A program made the translations under genes and the position numbers. The notes below the pieces were generated by a model, which worked only from the letters and a program-made list of their open reading frames with translations, searched no databases and was not told where the DNA came from. Positions 51,737 through 59,405 of a stretch of DNA of 64,000 nt are shown here, in pieces. Source of the DNA: CADBRN01 sp050944685 (GTDB lineage Bacteria; Bacillota; Clostridia; Lachnospirales; Lachnospiraceae); assembly GCA_050944685.1 (NCBI GenBank), contig JBMNRP010000005.1:1-64000 (forward strand), written 5' to 3'. Numbering within the stretch: position 1 is the first letter of the stretch; each line of letters starts with the position of its first letter.

Positions 51737-52198
51737 TTATTCACTTTCATTTTTTTCATGATCATTCTTCTGTGTCCGTTCCATCCCCGTGCGGATCAGT
51801 TCCATCATGCGGTCCGTTCTGCCGCACAGATAGAGATAGCCTATCACCGCCTCAAATCCCGTGGCCCGGCGGTAGTCCGCCGTGGAGGCGTTTTTGGCCT
51901 TCGTGTGCGATGTCGCGTTGCGGCCGCGCTTATAGATCTTCCGTTCTTCTTCCGTCAGCTCTTCCTTCAGGGCGCGGATCATCTTCGACTGCCGTCCCGC
52001 GCAGGAGAGCTCCGATGCCCTCCGGTTCAGCTTATTGACGGGTGCGTTTCCTTTTCGCACAATAACCGTCCGCACCACCATTTCATAAGCCGCGTCGCCG
52101 ATATACGCGAGCGTGAGCGGGGAAAAAGAAACGGGGTCCCTCCCGGGCAGATCAAATTTCTTTCCGATCGCATCCAGGAAATTCAGGCTCTCTTCCAC
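51737..52198 (-). CDS. mrnC: Mini-ribonuclease 3
   Basis: A 153-residue RNase III-type nuclease without a dsRNA-binding domain, matching MrnC that matures 23S rRNA in Firmicutes. PLTLAYIGDAAYEMVVR has the first catalytic acid; the C-terminal TGFEAVIGYLYL has the second. The start is a GTG at 52196-52198 inside the end of cysS (16-bp overlap) with GAGAGG upstream. Confidence 0.93.
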   Translation of the reverse strand: MEESLNFLDAIGKKFDLPGRDPVSFSPLTLAYIGDAAYEMVVRTVIVRKGNAPVNKLNRRASELSCAGRQSKMIRALKEELTEEERKIYKRGRNATSHTKAKNASTADYRRATGFEAVIGYLYLCGRTDRMMELIRTGMERTQKNDHEKNESE

Positions 52199-53589
52199 TT
52201 GACGCCCTCTCTCGTATCCTCAAGAATGATTCCCTTCGCGAGAAGTTCATCCCGGATGGCATCCGCCCGGGCAAAATCCTTCGCTTTGCGCGCTTCCTGT
52301 CTCTCTTGAATCTTCGCCTCGATTTCCTCGTCCAGCGTCTCCTGCTTCCTCTCGACGGTGAGACCCATGATATCGCAGAGCTCCAGAATCTGCTGCTTCA
52401 CCATCTCCGCAAACAGACTCGAGGACTCCTCTGTCACCTCGACATTCGCAAAGCGAACCAGTTCAAAAATGGCCGCCAGCGCATCCGCCGTATTGAGGTC
52501 GTCATCCATGGCTTCCTCAAATTTCTCCCGGTACTGTTTCGACTCCCCGAGCTTCTCCTGTTCCTCTTCGGTCAGGTCCTGGCTTCTCTCCCCGCTGATC
52601 AGACCGCTCAGTCTGTCCACGCAGGTCACAATTCTCTCCAGGGAATTCTTCGCCGACTCCATGATGCTGCGGCTGAAATTCAGGGGACTTCTGTAATGCG
52701 CAGAAAGCATGAACATCCGCAGAACCATCAGGTCATACTTCTCTCCGATCTCACGGACCGTGAAAAAGTTTCCGAGAGATTTGCTCATCTTGCGGTTATC
52801 GATATTCAGGAACGCGTTGTGCAGCCAGTAATGCGCAAACGGAACGCCGTTGCAGCATTCGCTCTGAGCGATCTCATTTTCGTGATGCGGAAAGATCAGA
52901 TCCTCGCCTCCTGCATGAATGTCGATCGTGTCTCCCAGATAATGCTTCGCCATCACCGAGCACTCGATATGCCAGCCCGGTCTTCCCTGGCTCCAGGGCG
53001 CGTCCCAGTACGGCTCCCCTTCCTTCTTCGGCTTCCAGAGAACAAAATCGAGCGGGTCCTCTTTCTGATCCTCTCCCGACACCTTCAGATCGCGGAAGCC
53101 CGAACGGAGATCGTCCAGATTCTTGTGTGAAAGCTTTCCGTAATCCGGAAAGCTGCGCGTGCGGAAATAGACCGTCCCGTTCACCTCATAGGCGTGCCCC
53201 TGCTCGATCAGCTTTGTGATCATCTCGATCATCCCGGGAATCTCATTGGTAGCGAGCGGATGCGTCGTCGCGGGACGGACATTCATTCCTTCCATATCCT
53301 TTTTGCACTCGGCAATGTAGCGGGTGGAAATTTCTTCCGCGGAAACTCCCTCCTCATTGGCCTTTGCGATAATCTTATCGTCAACATCCGTAAAATTGGA
53401 CACGTAATTGACGTCATATCCTTTATATTCAAAGTAGCGCCGCGCCGTGTCAAACACGATCATGGGACGGGCGTTTCCGATATGAATCAGATTGTAGACC
53501 GTCGGGCCGCAGACATACATGCTCACCTTTCCGGGCTCGATCGGGACGAATTCTTCTTTGCGCTTCGTCATGGTATTGTACAGTTTCAT
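52183..53589 (-). CDS. cysS: Cysteinyl-tRNA synthetase
   Basis: A 468-residue class I synthetase. YVCGPTVYNLIHIGNARP has the zinc-binding cysteine and HIGN motif. WHIECSVMAKHYLG, GGEDLIFPHHENEIAQSE complete the zinc site, and NRKMSKSLGNF is the KMSKS loop. Shine-Dalgarno AAGGAG. No T-box leader; 36 nt after ispF. Confidence 0.97.
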   Translation of the reverse strand: MKLYNTMTKRKEEFVPIEPGKVSMYVCGPTVYNLIHIGNARPMIVFDTARRYFEYKGYDVNYVSNFTDVDDKIIAKANEEGVSAEEISTRYIAECKKDMEGMNVRPATTHPLATNEIPGMIEMITKLIEQGHAYEVNGTVYFRTRSFPDYGKLSHKNLDDLRSGFRDLKVSGEDQKEDPLDFVLWKPKKEGEPYWDAPWSQGRPGWHIECSVMAKHYLGDTIDIHAGGEDLIFPHHENEIAQSECCNGVPFAHYWLHNAFLNIDNRKMSKSLGNFFTVREIGEKYDLMVLRMFMLSAHYRSPLNFSRSIMESAKNSLERIVTCVDRLSGLISGERSQDLTEEEQEKLGESKQYREKFEEAMDDDLNTADALAAIFELVRFANVEVTEESSSLFAEMVKQQILELCDIMGLTVERKQETLDEEIEAKIQERQEARKAKDFARADAIRDELLAKGIILEDTREGVKWKRA

Positions 53590-53625
53590 GTTTCATTCTC
53601 CTTTTTCATTTCTCGGAAAAACCGC

Positions 53626-54309
53626 TTAATCGTCATCCCGGACTCCGCCCCAGTCATCGCCGCAGCCTCCGCAGTCCGGCATATCTTCCCAGCTCACGGG
53701 TTTCTCCTCCTGAGCGGTCTTTTCCTCCGGATTGTTTCGGAACGGACAGCTTTCCGGTTTTCCGGCGGGGCAGGCTGCGCCGCAGCAGCCGCGGCCTTCC
53801 GGATACCCCGGTCCGGCCTGTCTGTCAAAATCCTCCCCGGCCGAGCTCAGGGCGCAGACTGCCTGCGCGGCGATTCCGAGCTTCGCTCCGGTAAATCCCA
53901 GACCTTCCTCGGTCGTCGCTTTTACGCTGACCTGATCGACCTCGATCTGAAGGGTGTTCGCGACCACATGCCGCATTCGCTCGACATACGGCCGGATCCT
54001 CGGTTCCTGCGCCACGATCGTCACATCAATATTTTCAATCACAAAAAGATGTTCCAGGAGCATATCCCGGACCTTCTTCAGAAGGTCCAGACTTGACACG
54101 CCCTCATACTGCGGATCCTGATCCGGAAAATGTTCCCCGATATCTCCCAGCGCGGCCGCCCCGAGCAGGGCATCCATAATCGCGTGCAGCGCCACATCCG
54201 CATCCGAGTGCCCGAGCAGCCCCTTTTCATACGGAATCGGAACGCCGCACAGGACCAGTTTCCTGTCATCTGCAAACCGGTGAACATCATACCCGGTTCC
54301 AACTCTCAT
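53626..54309 (-). CDS. ispF: 2-C-methyl-D-erythritol 2,4-cyclodiphosphate synthase with cysteine-rich C-terminal tail
   Basis: MEP-pathway enzyme for isoprenoid precursors. RVGTGYDVHRFADDR with the zinc residues D8 and H10, LLGHSDADVALHAIMDALLGA, DIGEHFPDQD and VKATTEEGLGFTG are all present, covering the normal 157-residue enzyme (1-158). A tail of about 68 residues follows, with six cysteines (175, 176, 180, 188, 213, 216) and an acidic end. The tail is not part of the IspF family and may bind metal. Shine-Dalgarno AAGGAA. Confidence 0.93.
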   Translation of the reverse strand: MRVGTGYDVHRFADDRKLVLCGVPIPYEKGLLGHSDADVALHAIMDALLGAAALGDIGEHFPDQDPQYEGVSSLDLLKKVRDMLLEHLFVIENIDVTIVAQEPRIRPYVERMRHVVANTLQIEVDQVSVKATTEEGLGFTGAKLGIAAQAVCALSSAGEDFDRQAGPGYPEGRGCCGAACPAGKPESCPFRNNPEEKTAQEEKPVSWEDMPDCGGCGDDWGGVRDDD

Positions 54310-54333
54310 AAACCATTCCTTCTTCCTGTTTCA

Positions 54334-55356
54334 TCAATTAAATCCGTAAAACTTCTGCGCCAGCTCGTACCCCTTCGAGGATATTTTTCTGCCGTTTTTT
54401 CCGGGGAGATTCATGGAAAATCCCAGAATGCTGAGCCGTATCCAGAGCCACGTTCCGAAGTCCGCGTTCTTCAGATCCACCCAGAGTTTTTTCTTCTTCT
54501 CCAGGGCATCCGGTTCCCCGGACCGGATCAGCAGAACGGAGGTAATGGTCATGATGATCCCCAGATAATGCACCAGGAATCTCCACTGTCTTCCGGATAC
54601 TTTTCTGCCGTCTGTTTTCATGAAATCGATCATGGTCTCATTGACCCGGATCTGCTGGTCAATTCTGGAGATCATGATCTTTTCGTTCACAGACTGGTCT
54701 TCCCTTCCGATATAATAGCGGTAGAAATTTACATTAATGTAGTAGAGCGTGTGCACCGCCACAAAGGGCTCGAACGCGTAAATATTATCGACATAAAATG
54801 TATGTTCCGGAAGAGTCAGACCGCACTCACGGAGAAGCCCGGTGCGATAGATAATCGAGTGCATCAGCACATAGTGTGACGGCGGAAGCTCTTTCATCTC
54901 CTTCCAGGCAAAAGGACGCTCCTGGGGAAAGAACTTCTCGTAATGGACCACGCGTTTCCGCTTCGCTCCCTGCTTCTCATAGACGAAATTGGAGAGAACC
55001 ACGTCCACGGTGACCGCGCCGCGAATGATCAGATTCAGATCCGAAAGAATCCTCTTATACGCCTTCTGATCGACCCAGTCATCGCTGTCAACCACCTTAA
55101 AATAAAGGCCGGTGGCATTTTCTATTCCTGTATTTACCGCGCCTCCGTGCCCTTTATTTTCCTGATGAATTGCCCGCACAATATTTGGATACCGCCGGGC
55201 GTATTCGTCCGCAATCTCAGCCGTCCGATCCTTCGTCGATCCGTCATCGATAATCAGGATCTCCACATCATCCCCGCCCGGAAGAAGGGAGTCAATGCAC
55301 CTGCCCATATATTCAGCCGAATTGTAGCAGGGCACCGCAAACGTAAGTAATTTCAT
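54334..55356 (-). CDS. GT2 glycosyltransferase
   Basis: A 340-residue enzyme starting MKLLTFAVPCYNSAEYMGRC at 55356 after AGAGG. ILIIDDGSTKDRT, NKGHGGAVNTGI and the donor-binding FKVVDSDDWVD are typical of GT2; the pattern resembles single-domain enzymes that decorate teichoic acids or lipids. The C-terminus is hydrophobic/basic (LDTA.., LSILGFSMNLPGK). First gene of the ispF-sigH unit, 24 nt before ispF. A weak promoter (TTGATT at 55440-55445, TATTAT at 55415-55420, 19-bp spacer) lies upstream. Confidence 0.88.
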   Translation of the reverse strand: MKLLTFAVPCYNSAEYMGRCIDSLLPGGDDVEILIIDDGSTKDRTAEIADEYARRYPNIVRAIHQENKGHGGAVNTGIENATGLYFKVVDSDDWVDQKAYKRILSDLNLIIRGAVTVDVVLSNFVYEKQGAKRKRVVHYEKFFPQERPFAWKEMKELPPSHYVLMHSIIYRTGLLRECGLTLPEHTFYVDNIYAFEPFVAVHTLYYINVNFYRYYIGREDQSVNEKIMISRIDQQIRVNETMIDFMKTDGRKVSGRQWRFLVHYLGIIMTITSVLLIRSGEPDALEKKKKLWVDLKNADFGTWLWIRLSILGFSMNLPGKNGRKISSKGYELAQKFYGFN

Positions 55357-55488
55357 ATCTGTTCCTCTTGATAAAAATAAACCTGCAGATGGTCGCGGAC
55401 ATACTTTCCTTAGAATAATATGCCACAGCATGGGCTAAAAATCAAGAAAACCGAGTACGCACCCGAAAGGATACGGACCCGGATCCGA

Positions 55489-55526
55489 AAATAAACAGAA
55501 CCCCTGCCGGATCAGCGACAGAGGCC
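55489..55526 (-). terminator. Terminator after the pilus genes
   Basis: An 8-bp stem (55501-55508 with 55517-55524, two G-T pairs), then TTCTGTTTATTTTC on the minus strand. It ends the pilus transcript before the housekeeping block. Confidence 0.7.
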
Positions 55527-55564
55527 CCCACCAGACAAAGTTATTCAGTTATTCCAATAATCCC

Positions 55565-56377
55565 TCAGGACTCGGATGCTTCCGCGGCGCGTTTCTGTCT
55601 CCGCCTGGATCTCAGACCGCCTGCGACAAGCGCGGCACCTCCGACGAGCAGAAGCGGAACCGGCCACCAGAGCTGTCCTGTCTGAGGAAGATAATTCCTT
55701 GTCGTCGACCCTCCCGTATGTGGTGTCGAGGTTTTCGTCGACGTTCCGGGATTGGACGGATTTTTCGGATTATCCCCCGGCGTATGAGGAACAACCGGAG
55801 TCACCGTCGGTGTGACCGTGGTGGTCTTTTCCATCTTCGGATACGTATCCATCGTGTAATGATACGTTCCATCCTCGCCCAGCGTCGGTACCATAAGCAG
55901 ATACGGGCTGAGCGTGTCGTAACCCTCTGCCGATTCCGTCTCCACTACGAGATACAGACCGAGCGGAAGATCCGAAAAAGTAACTGTTCCGTCTTCCCCG
56001 ACCGTTCCGGAATCAAAAGGAGCAATATTATTTTCTGTAACCACCGTGGCAAACTGAGCCGCGAGCTCCGCCGTAAGATCGGTGCTTTCTGAAATCGAAG
56101 GAGCGCTGCTTCCCAGCGCGCTGGAAAAATCGTCCGTATACACCAGTGTGGCTCCGCTGTCCGAATCGACAATCTCCGCCACCTGATACAGGGAAAGCTC
56201 CCCGCCCGGAATCGGCTCAGAAGTCTCCGTATCCTTCAGGGTAATCGAAATCGTTCCGGTTTTGGTATAATCAATCTCCTCCGCCGCAAAAACCCGGGAC
56301 GGAATGAAAAGGATGCCGATCATAAGGACGGCCAGGGCCAGTATCAGATATCTCTTTTTTGAAAGTGCCGTTCTCAC
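55565..56377 (-). CDS. LPXTG-anchored minor (probably basal) pilin
   Basis: A 270-residue surface protein. The start is probably a GTG at 56375-56377 with AAGGAG 6 nt upstream; an ATG seven codons earlier is the alternative. Signal peptide about 1-31, one Cna_B/SpaA-like domain (ISITLKDTETSEPIPGGEL, then DLPLGLYLVVETESAEGYDTL with the E-box glutamate), a Thr/Pro-rich linker (VTPTVTPVVPHTPGDNPKNP), then sorting signal LPQTG, hydrophobic helix and an Arg-rich tail. The small size and Pro-rich linker suit a basal pilin that anchors the fibre to the wall. Last gene of the pilus locus. Confidence 0.88.
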   Translation of the reverse strand: MRTALSKKRYLILALAVLMIGILFIPSRVFAAEEIDYTKTGTISITLKDTETSEPIPGGELSLYQVAEIVDSDSGATLVYTDDFSSALGSSAPSISESTDLTAELAAQFATVVTENNIAPFDSGTVGEDGTVTFSDLPLGLYLVVETESAEGYDTLSPYLLMVPTLGEDGTYHYTMDTYPKMEKTTTVTPTVTPVVPHTPGDNPKNPSNPGTSTKTSTPHTGGSTTRNYLPQTGQLWWPVPLLLVGGAALVAGGLRSRRRQKRAAEASES

Positions 56378-56503
56378 ATTTTCTCCTTCCCTGTGCATTT
56401 CCGGACGCTTCTCCTGCGGATCATCCGACCCGCGGATCTGTCTGATTGCACATTACCAGTTCTGATATATCTTCTCATCTGCCGGATCCACGGCAAATCT
56501 GTC

Positions 56504-57463
56504 TCATTCTCTGTCTCTTCCGTGTTTTCTTCCGAAACGGCGCCTGCCTGACCGGCGGATCAATTCTTTGTAATCGGATTTGTCCCTGTTCTCAATGCCC
56601 TTCTCTTTTAAGTACTTCGGCACCTTGCTCTCGTGACGCTTCCGGTATTTCTTTCCGGTTGTGACGAAAAGAACGATCAGCAGGGCCGCCACGAACGGGA
56701 TGCAGGCAAACGGAACGATGTATATCGGCTCAATCTGAAGCGCGTCCGCGACGATTCTCGCGTCACCGTCCGCGTTCGCGATCCTGTGTCCCCGCACGAG
56801 GAGGCGGTGTGTGTTGACGCCGTAAGGTGTGCAGGTCACCAGTGTGCAGTAATCCTGCCCGTCCTCCAGGGTCAGACTGGAAAGATCCTCCGGAAGTACA
56901 ATCCGGATCTGATCAACTTCGTACGTCAGCGTTTCATTTAATATAGACAAGGTAAAGGTGTCACCCTCTGCCATTTTATCCAGATCGGTAAACAGTCTTG
57001 CGGAAGGAAGCCCTCTGTGACCGGACAGGACACAGTGCGATTTCGATCCGCCCACCGGGAGGGATGTCCCCTCGACATGACCGATCGAAGTCTTCAGAAC
57101 CTCATCGCTCGTCCCGTGATAAATCGGGAGCTGAAGGTCAATCTTCGGTATGGTGAGATAACCCATGACCCCGGTTCCGCTGACATTCAGGAGACTCTCG
57201 TACTCCGTTTTCTGCTCATCGGTCATATCCCAGGTAAATCCGGACTGCGCTATTTTCGAGTTGTAAGCCTCGGCATCCGAGATCACTTTTTCGTATTCGT
57301 CATCGCTCATCTTCGCGACGTCCGCCGCGTAATTCTGAACGGTTTTGCTCTGTCCCATCGTATTGATGTAATTTGCCAGAGACGGATAAATCAGAAGACC
57401 AGCGCCGATGATTAATATGAGAACCAGGATCAGAGTAAACAGATGTTTTTTTATCCAGGCCAT
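56504..57463 (-). CDS. Class C (pilus-polymerising) sortase
   Basis: A 319-residue membrane transpeptidase. Start at 57463 after AGGAGAAG. N-terminal TM (about 5-28), then the sortase barrel with the catalytic histidine in HCVLSGHRGLPSARLFTDL, cysteine in YCTLVTCTPYGVNTHRL and arginine in LLVRGHRI; a C-terminal TM (about 252-275) marks class C. It joins pilin subunits through the LPXTG threonine and a pilin lysine. Lies between the major and the minor pilin genes. Confidence 0.94.
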   Translation of the reverse strand: MAWIKKHLFTLILVLILIIGAGLLIYPSLANYINTMGQSKTVQNYAADVAKMSDDEYEKVISDAEAYNSKIAQSGFTWDMTDEQKTEYESLLNVSGTGVMGYLTIPKIDLQLPIYHGTSDEVLKTSIGHVEGTSLPVGGSKSHCVLSGHRGLPSARLFTDLDKMAEGDTFTLSILNETLTYEVDQIRIVLPEDLSSLTLEDGQDYCTLVTCTPYGVNTHRLLVRGHRIANADGDARIVADALQIEPIYIVPFACIPFVAALLIVLFVTTGKKYRKRHESKVPKYLKEKGIENRDKSDYKELIRRSGRRRFGRKHGRDRE

Positions 57464-57557
57464 ACACTTCTCCTGATATTTGTCATGTACACATATCTCT
57501 GAACATGTTCCAAACTCACTCACGAACCTGTGCAGAAATATAGGCACATTCTCCCCC

Positions 57558-57611
57558 GGCTGACAATATCTGAGGGGGGAGCGGCCTTGCGGCCGCTCCC
57601 ACTGGTCAGCC
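57558..57611 (-). other. Nested stem-loop between the major pilin and sortase genes
   Basis: The inner hairpin (57577-57600) is a perfect 10-bp stem with a GCAA (GNRA-type) tetraloop on the minus strand. The outer arms GGCTGAC/GTCAGCC (57558-57564 and 57605-57611) can close a second stem. No T-run follows. Its position suggests mRNA protection or partial attenuation that makes much more pilin than sortase. Confidence 0.75.
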
Positions 57612-57638
57612 AATTAACTAGTCAGGTATACTGCGAAC

Positions 57639-59261
57639 TCAGGCTTTGCCCATTCTTCTGCGGGAAACCAGAAGGACAACCGCAGCGAGAACGAGGATTC
57701 CGCCTACCGCATAGAAAATCCTGGTGCCGATTCCGCCGGTGGTCGGAAGGTTTGCTCCCTCATTGTTGGCAATACCGGCCGAGGTGCTGCCATCGGTAAC
57801 TTCAGACCAGCTGGTCTCGCTTCCGTCGTCATTCACCTCGTTTGTGATATTGTAGGTCACAGCAGAAAGGCCATCCACCGTCACAGTGTAGGTATCCAGA
57901 GTCTCATCGTCGCCGTCTCCGCCGGCTTCTACCGACAGATCGTAGGTCGGGGTGATCACAATGGTGTGGTCCGCGGCTTTCGTGTAGCCGTTCGGAACGG
58001 TGGTCTCAACGAGATAGTAGGTTCCGGCATCCAGTCCCTGGAAGGTGATGTTACCGGTATCTGTAGTCGTGAACTCATCTCCGGTCGGATCCGCATAGGT
58101 GCCGTCCGTGTTTCTCGTCTTGTAAAGCGTGAATCCGGCTTCTGCCAGTCCGCTGTATGTATCTGTCGTAGACGTGGTGCTGTGGTACGTCGTAACCGTG
58201 GAGCCGGTCTCATACTGAAGAGCGAGGTCCGAACCGGCGACAACCTTGACCGCCTCATGTGTCACTTTCTCAGTCGTGCCGTTTCCGAGAAGGGTGGCAC
58301 CGATGCTGAAGGTGTAGTGACGGGTCTTGTCGGTAACCGTGTTCTCGTCGCCGCCCGGGTTGTTCGTGTAGGTCAGGGTAGCGGTGTTATCCATCTCGTT
58401 GTAGTTGTACTGCGCTTCAGACGTAACCGTTGCGCTGTATTGGATGCGGATCGGAGTAGAAAGGTTCACGCGCTTTGTGAAGTAGCTTTCCCTGAAGGAT
58501 ACTTCAAATCCGGAATCGGTCGTGGTAACGGTGTAATCCGCCGCATCAACCGCCGTATAGGTCGATCCGTCCGTGCTGTTCGTCACCTGGATGGAATCCG
58601 CGTTCAGCGTAAGTCCGGTCGAGAGCGTATCGGTGATCGTAAAGGTCTTGCTCGTATAGCCGCCGGTGTAAGCAGGCATCGTGGTGTCGATCGTAAACAG
58701 AACAGTATCGCCAACCGCGACATCCTTCTGAGCATCTTCCTCAGATCCGGCCGTCTTTTCAAGGCCGGTCTCCTGCTTCTTCGCAACAGCGGTTCCCTCA
58801 TAGACGGCAGTGGACGCATCGACCGAATTGGCGGACGCATCGTCAAAGTCATTTCCGACAAAAATCGGATTGTAGATAACGCCTGCCGTTCCCGGTATTA
58901 CTCTTACGTAATAGAGACCCTTCGCCATATCGACCGGACTCGTACCCGTCGTTCCGGAGATGGTCAGAGAGCCGTCCGCATCTGCACTCTGATAGGCGGT
59001 TGCAATCGTAGCCGCCTCGGATGCGTTGATTCCGTCGGTGAGATTATCAGCGGTCAGTCCGGAATTCGCCATAGCGTCATCCAGCTGCCAGCCGTCGGTC
59101 TCGCTCCAGTTCAGAATCTGGAAATACGAAGCGGTATCTCCCTCGCCGAGTCCGGTTACGGAAATGGTATCCCCGGTATCCGCAGCCGCCGGAACGACCG
59201 TCATTCCTATCACCATCGCTGTCGCGCAGACTGTCGAAATCAGTTTTTTCATCTTTTTCAT
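57639..59261 (-). CDS. Major (shaft) pilin, SpaA/FctA-type, LPXTG-anchored
   Basis: A 540-residue secreted protein. Signal peptide about 1-27 (VVPAAA). N-terminal domain to about 165, a FctA/SpaA-type isopeptide domain (about 175-345; AVGDTVLFTIDTTMPAY, TITDTLSTGLTLNADSI), then a Cna_B-type domain (about 370-455) with GFTLYKTRN and the E-box LDAGTYYLVETTVPNGYTKA. Sorting signal LPTTGG, hydrophobic helix and RRRMGKA tail. A clear YPK pilin motif is not seen; KK at GTAVAKKQETG is the nearest candidate. Start follows GGGAAG. Confidence 0.9.
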   Translation of the reverse strand: MKKMKKLISTVCATAMVIGMTVVPAAADTGDTISVTGLGEGDTASYFQILNWSETDGWQLDDAMANSGLTADNLTDGINASEAATIATAYQSADADGSLTISGTTGTSPVDMAKGLYYVRVIPGTAGVIYNPIFVGNDFDDASANSVDASTAVYEGTAVAKKQETGLEKTAGSEEDAQKDVAVGDTVLFTIDTTMPAYTGGYTSKTFTITDTLSTGLTLNADSIQVTNSTDGSTYTAVDAADYTVTTTDSGFEVSFRESYFTKRVNLSTPIRIQYSATVTSEAQYNYNEMDNTATLTYTNNPGGDENTVTDKTRHYTFSIGATLLGNGTTEKVTHEAVKVVAGSDLALQYETGSTVTTYHSTTSTTDTYSGLAEAGFTLYKTRNTDGTYADPTGDEFTTTDTGNITFQGLDAGTYYLVETTVPNGYTKAADHTIVITPTYDLSVEAGGDGDDETLDTYTVTVDGLSAVTYNITNEVNDDGSETSWSEVTDGSTSAGIANNEGANLPTTGGIGTRIFYAVGGILVLAAVVLLVSRRRMGKA

Positions 59262-59366
59262 AATACTTCCCTTTCAGTTTGTACTTCGGTGCAAAAATGA
59301 ATGAATCTGTTCCCTCTTAATCCCCCCGCTGTACAATCTTTTCCAGGCCTTGAATCCCGTCGTTAT

Positions 59367-59382
59367 TGTGACTTTTGTCACG
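59367..59382 (-). promoter_or_regulatory. CRP/FNR-like palindrome upstream of the major pilin gene
   Basis: TGTGA-N6-TCACG at 59367-59382 with a perfect GTGAC/GTCAC core, about 105 nt upstream of the pilin start. It resembles the TGTGA-N6-TCACA site of CRP-family regulators. No such regulator is in the window and no promoter is evident next to it. Confidence 0.35.
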
Positions 59383-59405
59383 CCGGAGTTCAGCGGCAGC
59401 TGATA

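Noticed and set aside
57501..57510. GAACATGTTC palindrome upstream of the sortase gene, reminiscent of a LexA box
   Set aside because: Gram-positive LexA boxes are GAAC-N4-GTTC. The spacer here is only two bases.
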